Shown piece after piece: positions 8,958-19,197 of a stretch of DNA of 64,000 bases. The position numbers were made by a program, and so were the translations under genes. The DNA is from Bacteroides cutis (GTDB lineage: Bacteria > Bacteroidota > Bacteroidia > Bacteroidales > Bacteroidaceae): assembly GCF_900241005.1 (NCBI RefSeq), contig NZ_OEST01000001.1, forward strand, positions 744,001 to 808,000. Direction: 5' to 3'. Position 1 is the stretch's first letter; each line of letters opens with the position of its first letter. The notes beneath the pieces were generated by a model, which worked only from the letters and a program-made list of their open reading frames with translations, was not told the origin of the DNA and made no database searches.

Positions 8958-9632
8958 CTATCTGGATGCATCTACTTCGTAAGTATTCCTTCTTGATTTT
9001 TTATAATAAAATTCATAGCCACACTTCTTACAGGTGTAGTTCTCTTTCCAGTTGGTAACGTGGCTACGTGTTTTGTATTTTTCACGATTATAATAGTCGG
9101 TTCTTGTGTTTCCCGATTGTTCGGAATGGCTATACTTATCGCGTGTCTGAGTGTCCGACTGAAAGATGGTACTGTTTTGGTGGCTATTGCCGCGGTCTAT
9201 TAATGAACGGACACTATGACATCGAGGGCAACGGCTACTTTCCACCCCGCTGGTTACAAAAATGAAACCTCCTATCATGAATCCGGCGAAAAAGGCTGTT
9301 TGGAGGATAACGATAATCCAGTCTTCATCGTAACAGAGCCCGATGGTCATGACGTAAAATGTAAATATAACCATGAGTTTGCCGATCCAGCTGACAATAA
9401 AGTTAGGTAACGGCTTTATGTAGAAGAATACCCACCGATTGATCCATGACGGCAGGAATGCGAGGAAGCCGAAGAATAGTATGAGAAGAATGCCGCTTAC
9501 GATTTCTCTTACCTGCCTACCCCCCAATTGATATAGATTGAAGAAGCTGAAGCGTGGGAAGATGTAATAGTCGTTCCCGGCAGTAATCATGAATGGCTTC
9601 CATTTGGATATGGCGATAAAATGAACTCTCAT
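8958..9632 (-). CDS. Membrane protein with C-terminal zinc ribbon, probably the 3' half of a frameshifted gene
   Basis: About 224 residues. After a short beta-like start (ISKWKPFMITAG) come membrane segments (IVSGILLILFFGFLAFLPSW, then two more around residues 75-130) and a cytoplasmic tail with two Cys-x-x-Cys pairs, CPRCHS and CKKCGYEF, a zinc ribbon. The ATG used here lies inside the coding region of the upstream minus-strand gene, in the +1 frame, and the two overlap by 116 bases. Removing one T from a TTTT run (9618-9621) joins the two frames smoothly, so this is more likely the second half of one disrupted gene than a separate overlapping gene. Function unknown. Confidence 0.55.
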   Translation of the reverse strand: MRVHFIAISKWKPFMITAGNDYYIFPRFSFFNLYQLGGRQVREIVSGILLILFFGFLAFLPSWINRWVFFYIKPLPNFIVSWIGKLMVIFTFYVMTIGLCYDEDWIIVILQTAFFAGFMIGGFIFVTSGVESSRCPRCHSVRSLIDRGNSHQNSTIFQSDTQTRDKYSHSEQSGNTRTDYYNREKYKTRSHVTNWKENYTCKKCGYEFYYKKSRRNTYEVDASR

Positions 9633-10188
9633 GAGAGCTGGTCGTACCTATATGCTGATAGCAGGCAATCCGGTCATTGCCTGTTTTGATTACGCTCTGT
9701 GCTGGCTTCAAAATTTGTTCTACTTCCTGAAAACTCTTTCCTGTAAGTTCTTTCTTAAGATAGTTCAACGAAAGATATCTTCCTGCGAAGGTTTCGGTCA
9801 TTGGCAACTTAGGTAAGATTTTCATATCCAGTTCTTTGTAGGAATATTCCTTAAGTTCGTTTTGTGAAGTCCTGCCATATAGTACTAACTTTTTTTCTTT
9901 TCCTTTAACCCCTATTTTCTCAATCGTTACACTGTCCTTTTTGTTGTCCTTCAATGCTAAACGTCTACTGATGATAATTTCCGGGAGAGGGCACAAAAGG
10001 CGGGTACTGTCTGCTAATTCGATGACGCACGGCACACTGGCTGTGAACCATTCTTCGTGAGACAAGTCGAATTTACGATCAAAGCTTATAGCCAGTACTT
10101 TTACTTTTGTTCCTGTGGGGATTGTTCTTTTGCGTTCCTTCTTGTTCTTTTGGGACAGAGTGTCAGGCAAGGAAGTTTCATGGGGCAT
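9517..10188 (-). CDS. Hypothetical protein, probably the 5' half of a frameshifted gene
   Basis: About 223 residues as read. The segment IPTGTKVKVLAISFDRKFDL and what follows is beta-rich and SH3-like. The last 35 or so residues, which overlap the membrane/zinc-ribbon frame, look like noise (RERLLHLPTLQLLQ) while the other frame there looks like real protein. The start is also doubtful: the ATG at 10188 is preceded, one frame away, by an ATG at 10250 that encodes MKAIHPSLSTSLFAIMLYVS followed by SC, a signal-like leader with a lipobox-like end. Adding one C to the CCCC run (10182-10185) would join it to this frame. Two homopolymer shifts suggest a decayed gene or sequencing errors. No family recognised. 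Confidence 0.5.
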   Translation of the reverse strand: MPHETSLPDTLSQKNKKERKRTIPTGTKVKVLAISFDRKFDLSHEEWFTASVPCVIELADSTRLLCPLPEIIISRRLALKDNKKDSVTIEKIGVKGKEKKLVLYGRTSQNELKEYSYKELDMKILPKLPMTETFAGRYLSLNYLKKELTGKSFQEVEQILKPAQSVIKTGNDRIACYQHIGTTSSHESSFYRHIQMEAIHDYCRERLLHLPTLQLLQSISIGG

Positions 10189-10322
10189 GAGGATACATAC
10201 AGCATAATTGCAAAAAGAGATGTTGATAGTGATGGATGGATTGCTTTCATGATATTAGTAGTTTGTTTTTTGCCGGAGATAAGTAAAAATTCGAGAAAAG
10301 AAAGAAGGTTATATCTGTTTTG

Positions 10323-10354
10323 TTTGTGGGTAATGATAGGTTATTGTACTTTTG
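10323..10354 (+). promoter_or_regulatory. Bacteroides-type promoter of the DUF3109 gene
   Basis: TTTG at 10323-10326 and TACTTTTG at 10347-10354 match the -33 and -7 consensus at 20 bases spacing. The predicted start near 10361 leaves a leader of about 20 bases before the ATG at 10382, which supports that start over codons further upstream. Confidence 0.7.
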
Positions 10355-10381
10355 CAGTCAATTTTGGAAATATCTGGACTT

Positions 10382-10963
10382 ATGATACAAATAGGCGATG
10401 TTGTAGTCTCTTTCGATGTGCTGCGTGAAAAGTTTCTTTGCAATTTAGATGCATGTAAAGGTGCCTGTTGCATAGAAGGTGATGCCGGAGCGCCCGTTGA
10501 GTTGGAAGAAGTAGAAAAGTTGGAAGAGATATTACCGGTGATTTGGGAAGAACTTGCTCCCGAAGCACGTGCTATAATAGAGAAGCAAGGGGTAGTTTAT
10601 ACTGATCAGGAAGGAGACCTGGTTACCTCCATTGTAAATGGTAAAGACTGTGTGTTTACTTGCTATGATGATAAAGGTTGTTGTTATTGTGCCATAGAAA
10701 AGGCGTATAGAGCGGGAAAGACGGATTTCTATAAACCCGTTTCCTGTCATTTATATCCTATCAGGGTAGGAGATTATGGTTCTTATAAGGCTGTGAACTA
10801 CAATCGGTGGGATGTTTGCAAAGCGGCTGTATTGTTGGGTAAAAAAGAAGACCTGCCCGTTTTTAAGTTTTTGAAAGAACCGTTGATACGTAAGTTCGGT
10901 GAAGATTGGTATGCGGAACTGGAGTTGGTAGCAGAAGAAATGAAGAAACAGAATATATTGTGA
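10382..10963 (+). CDS. DUF3109 family protein (cysteine-rich)
   Basis: A 193-residue cytoplasmic protein of the DUF3109 family, common in Bacteroidetes. It is rich in cysteine: CNLDACKGACCIEGDAGAP near the start, CVFTCYDDKGCCYC in the middle, and SCHLYPIR, the pattern of a metal-cluster or zinc-binding protein related to the YkgJ group. The biochemical role is unknown. The ATG at 10382 is preferred because the promoter -7 box ends at 10354, inside any longer reading. It is convergent with gyrB. A 10-bp inverted repeat with one arm over the stop (10957-10966) and the other at 11003-11012 may form a weak 3' stem. Confidence 0.85.
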   Translation: MIQIGDVVVSFDVLREKFLCNLDACKGACCIEGDAGAPVELEEVEKLEEILPVIWEELAPEARAIIEKQGVVYTDQEGDLVTSIVNGKDCVFTCYDDKGCCYCAIEKAYRAGKTDFYKPVSCHLYPIRVGDYGSYKAVNYNRWDVCKAAVLLGKKEDLPVFKFLKEPLIRKFGEDWYAELELVAEEMKKQNIL

Positions 10964-11018
10964 TAAATGATGATTTCCCGCGGTATCTTTTTGGATTCCC
11001 TTTTATCACAATAAAGAA

Positions 11019-11058
11019 AAGCTCCGGTCAACAGGGATTTCCTGTCCGTCCGGAGCTT
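11019..11058 (-). terminator. Terminator of gyrB
   Basis: AAGCTCCGG (11019-11027) pairs with CCGGAGCTT (11050-11058), and an inner ACAGG/CCTGT stem (11031-11045) extends the hairpin. On the minus strand the stem is followed by TTCTTTATT, suiting an intrinsic terminator for gyrB, whose stop is 70 bases upstream of it. Confidence 0.75.
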
Positions 11059-11128
11059 CTTCGTTGTAAGATGTGAGGTTAGTTAATAAAAACGTATTTA
11101 GGAATTTGCCTTCCGGCATTTCCCCTTG

Positions 11129-13105
<1,977 letters not shown>

Positions 13106-13257
13106 CTAATTTTACTTAATGTAATAACAGAGCAAATATAGTGAAATTTCTTGAGATAGGATGCTAAACGAATAGAGAAATTTGGGTCGTTTACGGCTTT
13201 TTTGCACCGTGGAAAATGGTAGGGGGATATGCCGGATGGATGGTTAGAACGCAAAGA

Positions 13258-13283
13258 AAGCCGGACTGAAAAGTCCAGCTTCT
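13258..13283 (-). terminator. Terminator of rpsT
   Basis: On the minus strand an AGCTGGACT stem arm, a TTTC loop and AGTCCGGCT form a hairpin with one wobble pair, followed by TTCTTT. It begins about 25 bases after the rpsT stop and separates rpsT from gyrB. Confidence 0.65.
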
Positions 13284-13308
13284 TATATCTTTTGTGTAAT
13301 CGGTTTGC

Positions 13309-13563
13309 TTAACCCAACTTATTGATGTAAAGCGCCAACTTAGATTTTAAGTTGTTTGCTTTGTTTTTGTGAATAACATTAGTCTTTGCCAATTTATCCA
13401 ACATTTTTGTAAGTGCGGGAAACATAGCTGTAGCTTCAGCTTTATCTGTAGTCGCACGAAGCTTACGAACAGCATTTCTCATGGTTTTGCCATAATATCT
13501 GTTGTGAAGTCTTCTGGTTTCTTCTTGTCTGATTCTCTTCAGTGATGATTTGTGATTTGCCAT
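13309..13563 (-). CDS. rpsT: 30S ribosomal protein S20
   Basis: An 84-residue, Lys/Arg-rich protein that binds 16S rRNA early in 30S assembly. The start [18 protein letters not shown] and the helical body with [18 protein letters not shown] are diagnostic. Full length. It lies 39 bases downstream of tRNA-Glu on the same strand and no promoter is evident between them, so it is probably co-transcribed with and processed from the tRNA transcript. Confidence 0.96.
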   Translation of the reverse strand: MANHKSSLKRIRQEETRRLHNRYYGKTMRNAVRKLRATTDKAEATAMFPALTKMLDKLAKTNVIHKNKANNLKSKLALYINKLG

Positions 13564-13602
13564 CTCGACTAATCTTTTTTAATTCGTTTATTTTTTTAAT
13601 TG

Positions 13603-13674
13603 TAGCCCGTGGGGGAATCGAACCCCCCTTTCAAGAATGAAAATCTTGCGTCCTAACCGATAGACGAACGGGCC
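13603..13674 (-). tRNA. tRNA-Glu (anticodon TTC)
   Basis: The minus strand gives a full cloverleaf of 72 bases: acceptor GGCCCGT pairing with ACGGGCT (one G-U) and discriminator A, a D-arm with GGTTAGG, an anticodon stem CAAGA/TCTTG holding loop TTTTCAT, and a T-arm GGGGG TTCGATT CCCCC. The anticodon TTC reads GAA and GAG. CCA is not encoded. It leads the transcript into rpsT. Confidence 0.95.
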
Positions 13675-13729
13675 ATCCTGTAGTGAGCGTTTCCGCTCTT
13701 GCATCCGGCATTTCTTTCGTTTGCGGTTG

Positions 13730-13761
13730 CAAAGGTAGAAACTATTTTTGAATTACCAAAA
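13730..13761 (-). promoter_or_regulatory. Bacteroides-type promoter of tRNA-Glu/rpsT
   Basis: On the minus strand TTTTGG (13756-13761), then about 18 bases, then TACCTTTG (13730-13737) fit the -33/-7 consensus very well. Transcription would start near 13723. The leader then passes through a small GAGCG/CGCTC hairpin (13685-13698) before the tRNA. Confidence 0.75.
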
Positions 13762-13959
13762 CATTCCTAAGAAAAAATAATACTATTCTTCTCTATTTTT
13801 GTGTTTTCTTCGTTTTATTATTTGATTATCAGTGCGATATGTGCTTTCATTTTTTTATCCTTTTCCTATCGTTTTTTTATTTCTTCCTGTTTCTTCTGCA
13901 TTGTTTCGTTCTTTTTTTATAGCTTTGTTATCGGATTGAAATCAGATAAGAAACCGGAA

Positions 13960-14688
13960 ATGTTACAGAAAACGCTGGGTATTGTGTTGCATACCCTTAA
14001 ATACAAAGATACCTCTATGATTGTAGATATATATACGGAGGTAGTCGGAAGGGCGTCTTTTATGGTGTCTGTACCCCGTTCGCGCAAGGCGGCAGTGAGG
14101 CCGGTACTTTTCCAGCCATTGGCTTTAGTGGAGTTGGAAGCCGATTTCCGTTCCAATACCTCTATATATAAGATAAAGGAGGCAAAGTCTTTTTATCCGT
14201 TTTCCACGCTCCCTTACGATCCTTATAAATCTGCCATTGCCCTTTTTCTCTCGGAATTTCTGTACCGGGTTGTTCGTGAGGAGACGGAGAACCGTCCCCT
14301 CTTTGCTTATCTGCAACATTCCATCATCTGGTTGGACGAATGCCGTGCGGGATTTACCAATTTTCATTTGGTCTTTCTGATGCGTTTGTCCCGGTTTCTC
14401 GGTTTGTACCCCAATCTGGAAAATTATTCCAACGGCGATTATTTTGATTTGCAGAATGCGTGCTTCACTTCATTGCGTCCGCAACTTCATTCTCACTATA
14501 TCGGTCCCGAAGAATCTTCCCGCCTGACGATGCTGATGCGCATGAATTATGAAACCATGCATCTTTTCACGATGAACCGTACAGAGCGTGCGCGTTGTCT
14601 GATGATAATGAATGAGTATTACCGTTTGCATCTGCCGGATTTCCCCATATTGAAGTCTTTGGAAGTACTGAAAGAGTTATTCGATTAG
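13960..14688 (+). CDS. recO: DNA repair protein RecO
   Basis: A 242-residue protein that loads RecA onto SSB-coated single strands with RecR. It begins [20 protein letters not shown], the usual RecO OB-fold start; the in-frame hydrophobic stretch of 53 residues upstream is unlike any RecO and overlaps the promoter region, so it is not used. The protein then runs through the OB fold ([16 protein letters not shown]) and a helical domain ([13 protein letters not shown]) to the end. It is divergent from tRNA-Glu. Candidate -7 boxes (TATTTTTG at 13743-13750 and 13794-13801) lie upstream, without a convincing -33. Confidence 0.93.
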   Translation: MLQKTLGIVLHTLKYKDTSMIVDIYTEVVGRASFMVSVPRSRKAAVRPVLFQPLALVELEADFRSNTSIYKIKEAKSFYPFSTLPYDPYKSAIALFLSEFLYRVVREETENRPLFAYLQHSIIWLDECRAGFTNFHLVFLMRLSRFLGLYPNLENYSNGDYFDLQNACFTSLRPQLHSHYIGPEESSRLTMLMRMNYETMHLFTMNRTERARCLMIMNEYYRLHLPDFPILKSLEVLKELFD

Positions 14689-14742
14689 TCTGTGTTCATC
14701 TATTCCCGTTCCCATGAAGGGTTACTTCCGTTTCTATAAAGA

Positions 14743-14860
14743 GAAACGCCCGTTCCCATTGTAGGAAACTGCGGTTCCCATTGTAGGAAACTGTCGTTTC
14801 CATTAACGGAAATTCTTGTTCCCATGAAAGGAAACGCTCGTTCCCTATGGGCAGGAAACT
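14743..14860. repeat. Degenerate tandem array of a 22-bp repeat
   Basis: Five units beginning GAAAC or GAAAT start at 14743, 14765, 14787, 14809 and 14831, and a truncated one at 14855. Each has the frame GAAAC-nnn-CGTTCCCATT-nnn, ending near AG or CG. A more decayed copy precedes them from about 14706. The unit is the same as the better-preserved array at 49018-49240. The 411-base gap between recO and the yqeY gene holds this array and, after it, the yqeY terminator; no gene is seen. Confidence 0.8.
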
Positions 14861-15000
14861 TCATGGCATTCTTTACCAGTGCAATAGGTGTAGTGTTTGG
14901 AGTGAGAAAAGCGAGAGGATTTAGTGGATAAATGAGCTTAATATAGAGTAATGGCAGCCCTCACGCAGGATAAGGATAAGTTTTGGGGAAGAGGAGGCAG

Positions 15001-15066
15001 AAAAAACTTGCCGCCATCCTTAACGATAATTTTTAGGAATTTATCGCAAAAGGATGGCGGCAAGTT
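15001..15066 (-). terminator. Strong intrinsic terminator at the end of the dcw cluster
   Basis: AACTTGCCGCCATCCTT (15005-15021) and its exact complement at 15050-15066 form a 17-bp stem, with an inner GATAA/TTATC pairing (15025-15029 with 15041-15045). On the minus strand the stem is followed directly by TTTTTT. It lies 33 bases after the yqeY stop and is the natural end of the long division/cell-wall transcript. Confidence 0.85.
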
Positions 15067-15099
15067 ATGGTATAAACGACTTTTGTTTCAGCGTTTTTT

Positions 15100-15549
15100 T
15101 TATCCCAGCAGTTCCTTTACTTTGGCTGAGATGGCACGACCTTCGGCAAGTCCGGCGAGCTTTTTGCTGGCTACGCCCATTACTTTACCCATGTCTTTGC
15201 CACTTGTGGCACCTGTTTCGGCAATGATTTCTTTCAAGGCAATTTCCAGTTCTTCAGGGGTCATTTGCTTGGGCAGATAGGCTTCCATCACTTTTACTTG
15301 CGCCATCTCGGCATCTGCCAAATCCGTACGGCCTTGTTCTATATACATTCCGGCGGAGTCTTTACCTTGCTTTACTAGTTTTTGGATAATCTTCAAAGCA
15401 TCTGCATCGCTAAGAGTATCGTTTGCTCCCGGAGCGGTTTTAGCTTCAAGGAACACTTTCTTTACATTTCTCAAGGCGTCGAGAGCTACTTTGTCTTTGG
15501 CTTTCATTGCGGTTTTAATGTCTTCGCTGACTTTCTCAAATAAGTCCAT
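15100..15549 (-). CDS. yqeY: GatB/YqeY domain-containing protein
   Basis: A 149-residue cytoplasmic protein of the GatB/YqeY family, which shares the tRNA-binding C-terminal domain of the GatB amidotransferase subunit without its catalytic part. Seen here are the helical start MDLFEKVSEDIKTAMKAKDK and the family end GKDMGKVMGVASKKLAGLAE followed by GRAISAKVKELLG. The biological role is not settled. It is the last gene of the dcw run, 37 bases after ftsZ, and is followed by a strong terminator, so it is transcribed with the division genes. Confidence 0.92.
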   Translation of the reverse strand: MDLFEKVSEDIKTAMKAKDKVALDALRNVKKVFLEAKTAPGANDTLSDADALKIIQKLVKQGKDSAGMYIEQGRTDLADAEMAQVKVMEAYLPKQMTPEELEIALKEIIAETGATSGKDMGKVMGVASKKLAGLAEGRAISAKVKELLG

Positions 15550-15586
15550 AAGATATATTGTTTTAAAGTTGTTTTATAGTTATCAT

Positions 15587-16906
15587 TTAGAAAGTGATAA
15601 TTCCCCCTTCACCGGTTCCTGCTTCCGTCTCTTGTGCCTCTTTAGTAGCAAGTTGCCCCTCTTCTTCGGCTTTGGTCTTGATGGCGGCGAGTGTACTCTT
15701 GTCGCGTGTATAAGTGGGGGAATTTTCTACCATGCTGATGATGTCGGCATTATCCAAGTCTTCGGGATTGAAGAGATAGATGTGGCGACGTCGGGTACGT
15801 TGGTATTTGATGTTGGCATCCTTGCCGTAATACACTTCGCGGCGGCTACGTTTCTGTTCTTCTTCCTCCTCCAGTTCGGCAAGGCGCTTTTGTTCTTCGG
15901 CGGTACGCTGTGTGATGCGGTCGTCCATTTCCTTCATGTGGATATCCTGGATACCGAAACCGGTGGCAAGCAAGGTAATCTTCACTTTTTGTTCCAGTTT
16001 GTCATCGATAGCCATACCGAATTTGGTCTCGAAGTCGCGGCTGAATCGGTTCATGAATTCTTTAACCTCGTCCATTTCACTCATCATCAGTTTATGTTGT
16101 GAACTGTAGGAGATATTGAGCAATACCTTCTTGGAGTTGAAAATATCATTGTTGTTCAGCAATGGAGAATGTTGGGCGTTCTGGATAGCCATGCTTACAC
16201 GGTTGTCTCCTTCACCATATCCGGTACTCATGATGGCTACACCGCCGTCTTTCAGTACGGTCTTGACGTCGTTGAAGTCGAGATTGACCTTTCCGTGCAG
16301 GGTGATGATCTCAGCAATGCTTTTGGCGGCTACCGAGAGCGTATCGTCTGCCTTGTCGAAGGCATCGTCTACGGAGAGTTCACTGTATATTTCGCTCAGC
16401 TTTTCGTTGTTGATAACCAGCAATGCATCTACGTGCTTACTGATTTCCTCTACACCGTCCAGTGCCTGGTCTATCTTCTTGTCGCCTTCCCAACGGAACG
16501 GGATGGTGACGATACCGATGGTCAGTATATCCATTTCCTTGGCAGTCTGCGCGATGATGGGGGCGGCACCTGTACCCGTACCACCGCCCATACCGGCAGT
16601 GATGAATACCATTTTAGTACCGTCGTTCAGCATGTTTTTAATGTCTTCGATACTTTCTTCCGCAGCCTTGCGGGCACGTGCGGGACGATTGCCGGCACCC
16701 AGTCCTTCCTTACCCAGTTGTAACTTGACCGGTACAGGGGAGTCCTTCAATGCCTGGTTATCTGTGTTACACAGCACGAACGTCACATCATGTATACCTT
16801 CCCGGTACATGTGGTTTACGGCATTGCCGCCACCTCCACCCACACCAATGACTTTGATGATTTTCGGTGAGTCAGTCGGGAAATCGAATTGTACTATATC
16901 GTCCAT
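15587..16906 (-). CDS. ftsZ: Cell division protein FtsZ
   Basis: A 439-residue tubulin-like GTPase that polymerises into the Z-ring. The nucleotide-binding parts are GVGGGGGNAVNHM near residue 20 and the tubulin signature GGGTGTGAAP near 108, with NLDFNDVKTVLKDGG as the T7 catalytic loop. After residue about 320 the protein continues as a charged linker rich in Glu, Arg and Lys, long compared with the E. coli protein, ending GEGGIITF, which should be the tail that meets FtsA. It lies 27 bases after ftsA in the dcw cluster. Confidence 0.97.
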   Translation of the reverse strand: MDDIVQFDFPTDSPKIIKVIGVGGGGGNAVNHMYREGIHDVTFVLCNTDNQALKDSPVPVKLQLGKEGLGAGNRPARARKAAEESIEDIKNMLNDGTKMVFITAGMGGGTGTGAAPIIAQTAKEMDILTIGIVTIPFRWEGDKKIDQALDGVEEISKHVDALLVINNEKLSEIYSELSVDDAFDKADDTLSVAAKSIAEIITLHGKVNLDFNDVKTVLKDGGVAIMSTGYGEGDNRVSMAIQNAQHSPLLNNNDIFNSKKVLLNISYSSQHKLMMSEMDEVKEFMNRFSRDFETKFGMAIDDKLEQKVKITLLATGFGIQDIHMKEMDDRITQRTAEEQKRLAELEEEEEQKRSRREVYYGKDANIKYQRTRRRHIYLFNPEDLDNADIISMVENSPTYTRDKSTLAAIKTKAEEEGQLATKEAQETEAGTGEGGIITF

Positions 16907-16933
16907 AATAATTTAATTTTCTAATCCACTTTA

Positions 16934-18346
16934 TTACTTCATGTCCTCGTCTGAGAAAATCTCGTTGGAGAGTTTGTTGAAAGTCTTTTCAAACCAGCTT
17001 GGACCTTTCTTCTTCTCTTTCTCCTTTTTCTCGCGCTCTTTACGTTCTTTCTCTCTGCGTTCTTTCTCTTCCTTCTCACGTTGTGCTTTGGCTGCGCGGG
17101 CAGCGGCTTCCTGTTCTTTCAGGGTTTCATCATCACCAAACATGTCAACAGGTTTGGGGGGTACGTTGCTGCTCGATTGTGCGGACTTGGTCTCTTGCAT
17201 GCAGCAGTTTTCGTTACCGGCGGCAAGGAGTCCCAGCAGCGTATTCTGCATACCGTCTTTGCGAAGCACGTCGCTATAACCGTGGATGGTGTTATGCACA
17301 AACTTCACGGTTTTGACCTTGTCTATCTTGCTCAGTTTGCGGAACGCTTCTTCGGTGTTTTTAAGGTTGGCGCTGCCACCGGTAAAGATTACGCCGGAAA
17401 ACAGCTTGTCTTCGTAACCGGACAACTGTAACTGGTTCCACACATTGGCGAGGATTTCTTCCGTGCGGGCTTCTACGATACTATTCAGAATAGCCAGTTC
17501 GATGGTACGTCCGTCTTCCAGCGTGCATACAACGGGTGTTTCCGTTTCTTCCTCTTCTTCGTAAAGAGCGTTGCCGTACTGCAGTTTCAGCTTTTCGGCA
17601 TCTTCTTCTTCCATTTGAAGGGAGGTGATGTCACGGGTGATATTGTTTCCACCCAGCGGCAATACACTCAGGTAGCGGAGGATGTTATTTTTATATACGG
17701 AGATGGTAGTGGTATCGGCACCGAAATCTACCAAAGCACAACCCGACCGCATTTCATTTTCCGTCAATACGGCATTAGCTAAGGCGGTGGGGGCAATGAG
17801 TAAATCCGCAATCTCCACTTTGGCCGACTCAAAGCTGTATTCCAGGTTTTTTCTGAGCGAAGCACGGGCAACAATATTGAGGAACTGACCGGTGATATGT
17901 TGACCTGCTACCCCTACCGGATCTACTTGCAGGTTGTTGTCTATCTTATATTCCTGAGGGGCTACATCCAGTACACTCATGTCTGCCAGAGGAACTTCAA
18001 GATTTTCATCACAGATGGAGTCCACCAGTTCCTGCGAGATGATGCCTTCTTCTTCCAGTGTACGGCTTACCGCATTTTTGATTGTGCGCAGTGACTGCCC
18101 GCCGATGCCTACATATACTTTAGCGATAGAGTTGTTTAACTGGCTTTCCAGTTTGTTGATGATGGAAGTCAGGGCTTGTGCGGTTTTATCGATGTTGTAG
18201 ATGATACCTTTGCGTATAAACGAAGAGGCATCTTCACGAGCATAAGCCAACACCTGGATACTTCCGTCACTGTTCTTCTTTCCGGCGATGCCGGAAATCT
18301 TGGAAGAACTCAACTCAATAGCGGCGATAAAATCTGTTGTTGCCAT
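16934..18346 (-). CDS. ftsA: Cell division protein FtsA
   Basis: A 470-residue actin-like ATPase that ties FtsZ filaments to the membrane. The N-terminus FIAAIELSSSKISGIAG is the phosphate-1 loop, ALVDFGADTTTISVYKNNI is phosphate-2, and GVIFTGGSANLKNTEEAFRK is the adenosine site. The last 60 residues are an unusually long run of Glu, Lys and Arg (about residues 405-450), then WFEKTFNKLSNEIFSDEDMK, a plausible amphipathic membrane-targeting helix. A 113-base spacer with four ATTTACT heptamers precedes it. Confidence 0.95.
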   Translation of the reverse strand: MATTDFIAAIELSSSKISGIAGKKNSDGSIQVLAYAREDASSFIRKGIIYNIDKTAQALTSIINKLESQLNNSIAKVYVGIGGQSLRTIKNAVSRTLEEEGIISQELVDSICDENLEVPLADMSVLDVAPQEYKIDNNLQVDPVGVAGQHITGQFLNIVARASLRKNLEYSFESAKVEIADLLIAPTALANAVLTENEMRSGCALVDFGADTTTISVYKNNILRYLSVLPLGGNNITRDITSLQMEEEDAEKLKLQYGNALYEEEEETETPVVCTLEDGRTIELAILNSIVEARTEEILANVWNQLQLSGYEDKLFSGVIFTGGSANLKNTEEAFRKLSKIDKVKTVKFVHNTIHGYSDVLRKDGMQNTLLGLLAAGNENCCMQETKSAQSSSNVPPKPVDMFGDDETLKEQEAAARAAKAQREKEEKERREKERKEREKKEKEKKKGPSWFEKTFNKLSNEIFSDEDMK

Positions 18347-18459
18347 ATCTATTTATTTACTGTTTAACGATTTACTATTTACTATTTACTGCATTACTCA
18401 AGAAGGAGTTATTCAACTATCAAAAATTTAGACTATTAAATCGTAAATAGCCAATCCTC

Positions 18460-19197
18460 TTATTTTCTTTTTGTGCAGATAATCTGGTTACCAAACTCAA
18501 CGCTGATACGGGAGTATTTGTTCCAGCCCACCTGGTTTAATCCTTTTTCGTAAAAAGCCTTGACCCGCTTCAATTTCTGTTCAAAGCCGTCCAGCTTACC
18601 GAGGTAGATGATGTGATCACCGACACGCGGCACCAATTCGATATTTCTACCCGGCAGTACGTGAATTTGTTCAATCTGTGCATCCCAAAACAAATTCCTT
18701 TGCAAAAATACACCAAACTTATATAAATCCCTCATGGCAAACGACTTTTCTACATTTCCGGTTACAACTGCGAGGTGCGCCACACACTTTGCATCGGGTG
18801 GCATCACGGTACCTTTGTTGTCCAGATAGTAATTTTCGCCGTTGGAACTCATGATCCTCAAAATGGGAATACGCTGGGTTACTTCGATACAGAGCTTGCC
18901 ACTGGGAGTCTTGTAACATTCCACGCGGTCGATAAGCGGATGTTTGGATAATATCTGTTCCAAAGTCTTGGTGCGGATGCGGTCCAGGTCTTTACCGATG
19001 GGGCTGATACCTTTCTTTTCCAGTATGGCGGCTACTTCCTTTTTCGTGATGAAGCCGGCATACACCGAGTCTTTGACAACCAGCTCTACATCACGGCACA
19101 CCAGACCGGCAGGTTTTCGGTTGAAAGCGGTGATAGCCACTACCAGATAGGCAATGACAAGCAACAGGACGATAGAAAGTAAAATCCGTTTTATCAT
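18460..19197 (-). CDS. ftsQ: Cell division protein FtsQ
   Basis: A 245-residue single-pass inner-membrane protein of the divisome. An N-terminal membrane segment (ILLSIVLLLVIAYLVVAITA) follows a short basic cytoplasmic tip; a POTRA-like domain follows (KDSVYAGFITKKEVAAILEK), then the beta domain with ECYKTPSGKLCIEVTQRIP, a typical FtsQ phrase. Its ATG overlaps the murC stop by 4 bases (ATGA), so the two are translationally coupled. It is shorter than enterobacterial FtsQ, as is usual in Bacteroidetes. It would link FtsK to FtsL-type proteins in septum assembly. Confidence 0.9.
   Translation of the reverse strand: MIKRILLSIVLLLVIAYLVVAITAFNRKPAGLVCRDVELVVKDSVYAGFITKKEVAAILEKKGISPIGKDLDRIRTKTLEQILSKHPLIDRVECYKTPSGKLCIEVTQRIPILRIMSSNGENYYLDNKGTVMPPDAKCVAHLAVVTGNVEKSFAMRDLYKFGVFLQRNLFWDAQIEQIHVLPGRNIELVPRVGDHIIYLGKLDGFEQKLKRVKAFYEKGLNQVGWNKYSRISVEFGNQIICTKRK

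Noticed and set aside
10352..10381. Ten-residue N-terminal extension of the DUF3109 protein
   Set aside because: It would start inside the promoter -7 box; the ATG at 10382 suits the predicted transcript start.
13801..13959. Hydrophobic N-terminal extension of RecO
   Set aside because: RecO is cytoplasmic and starts at its OB fold; the extension comes from T-rich leader DNA.
14951..15280. Plus-strand open frame of 109 codons
   Set aside because: It runs through the terminator stem and then antisense to yqeY.
16116..16916. 266-codon open frame antisense to ftsZ
   Set aside because: It mirrors ftsZ codon by codon, is Ser/Pro/Leu-rich with no domain, and the minus-strand FtsZ is certain.
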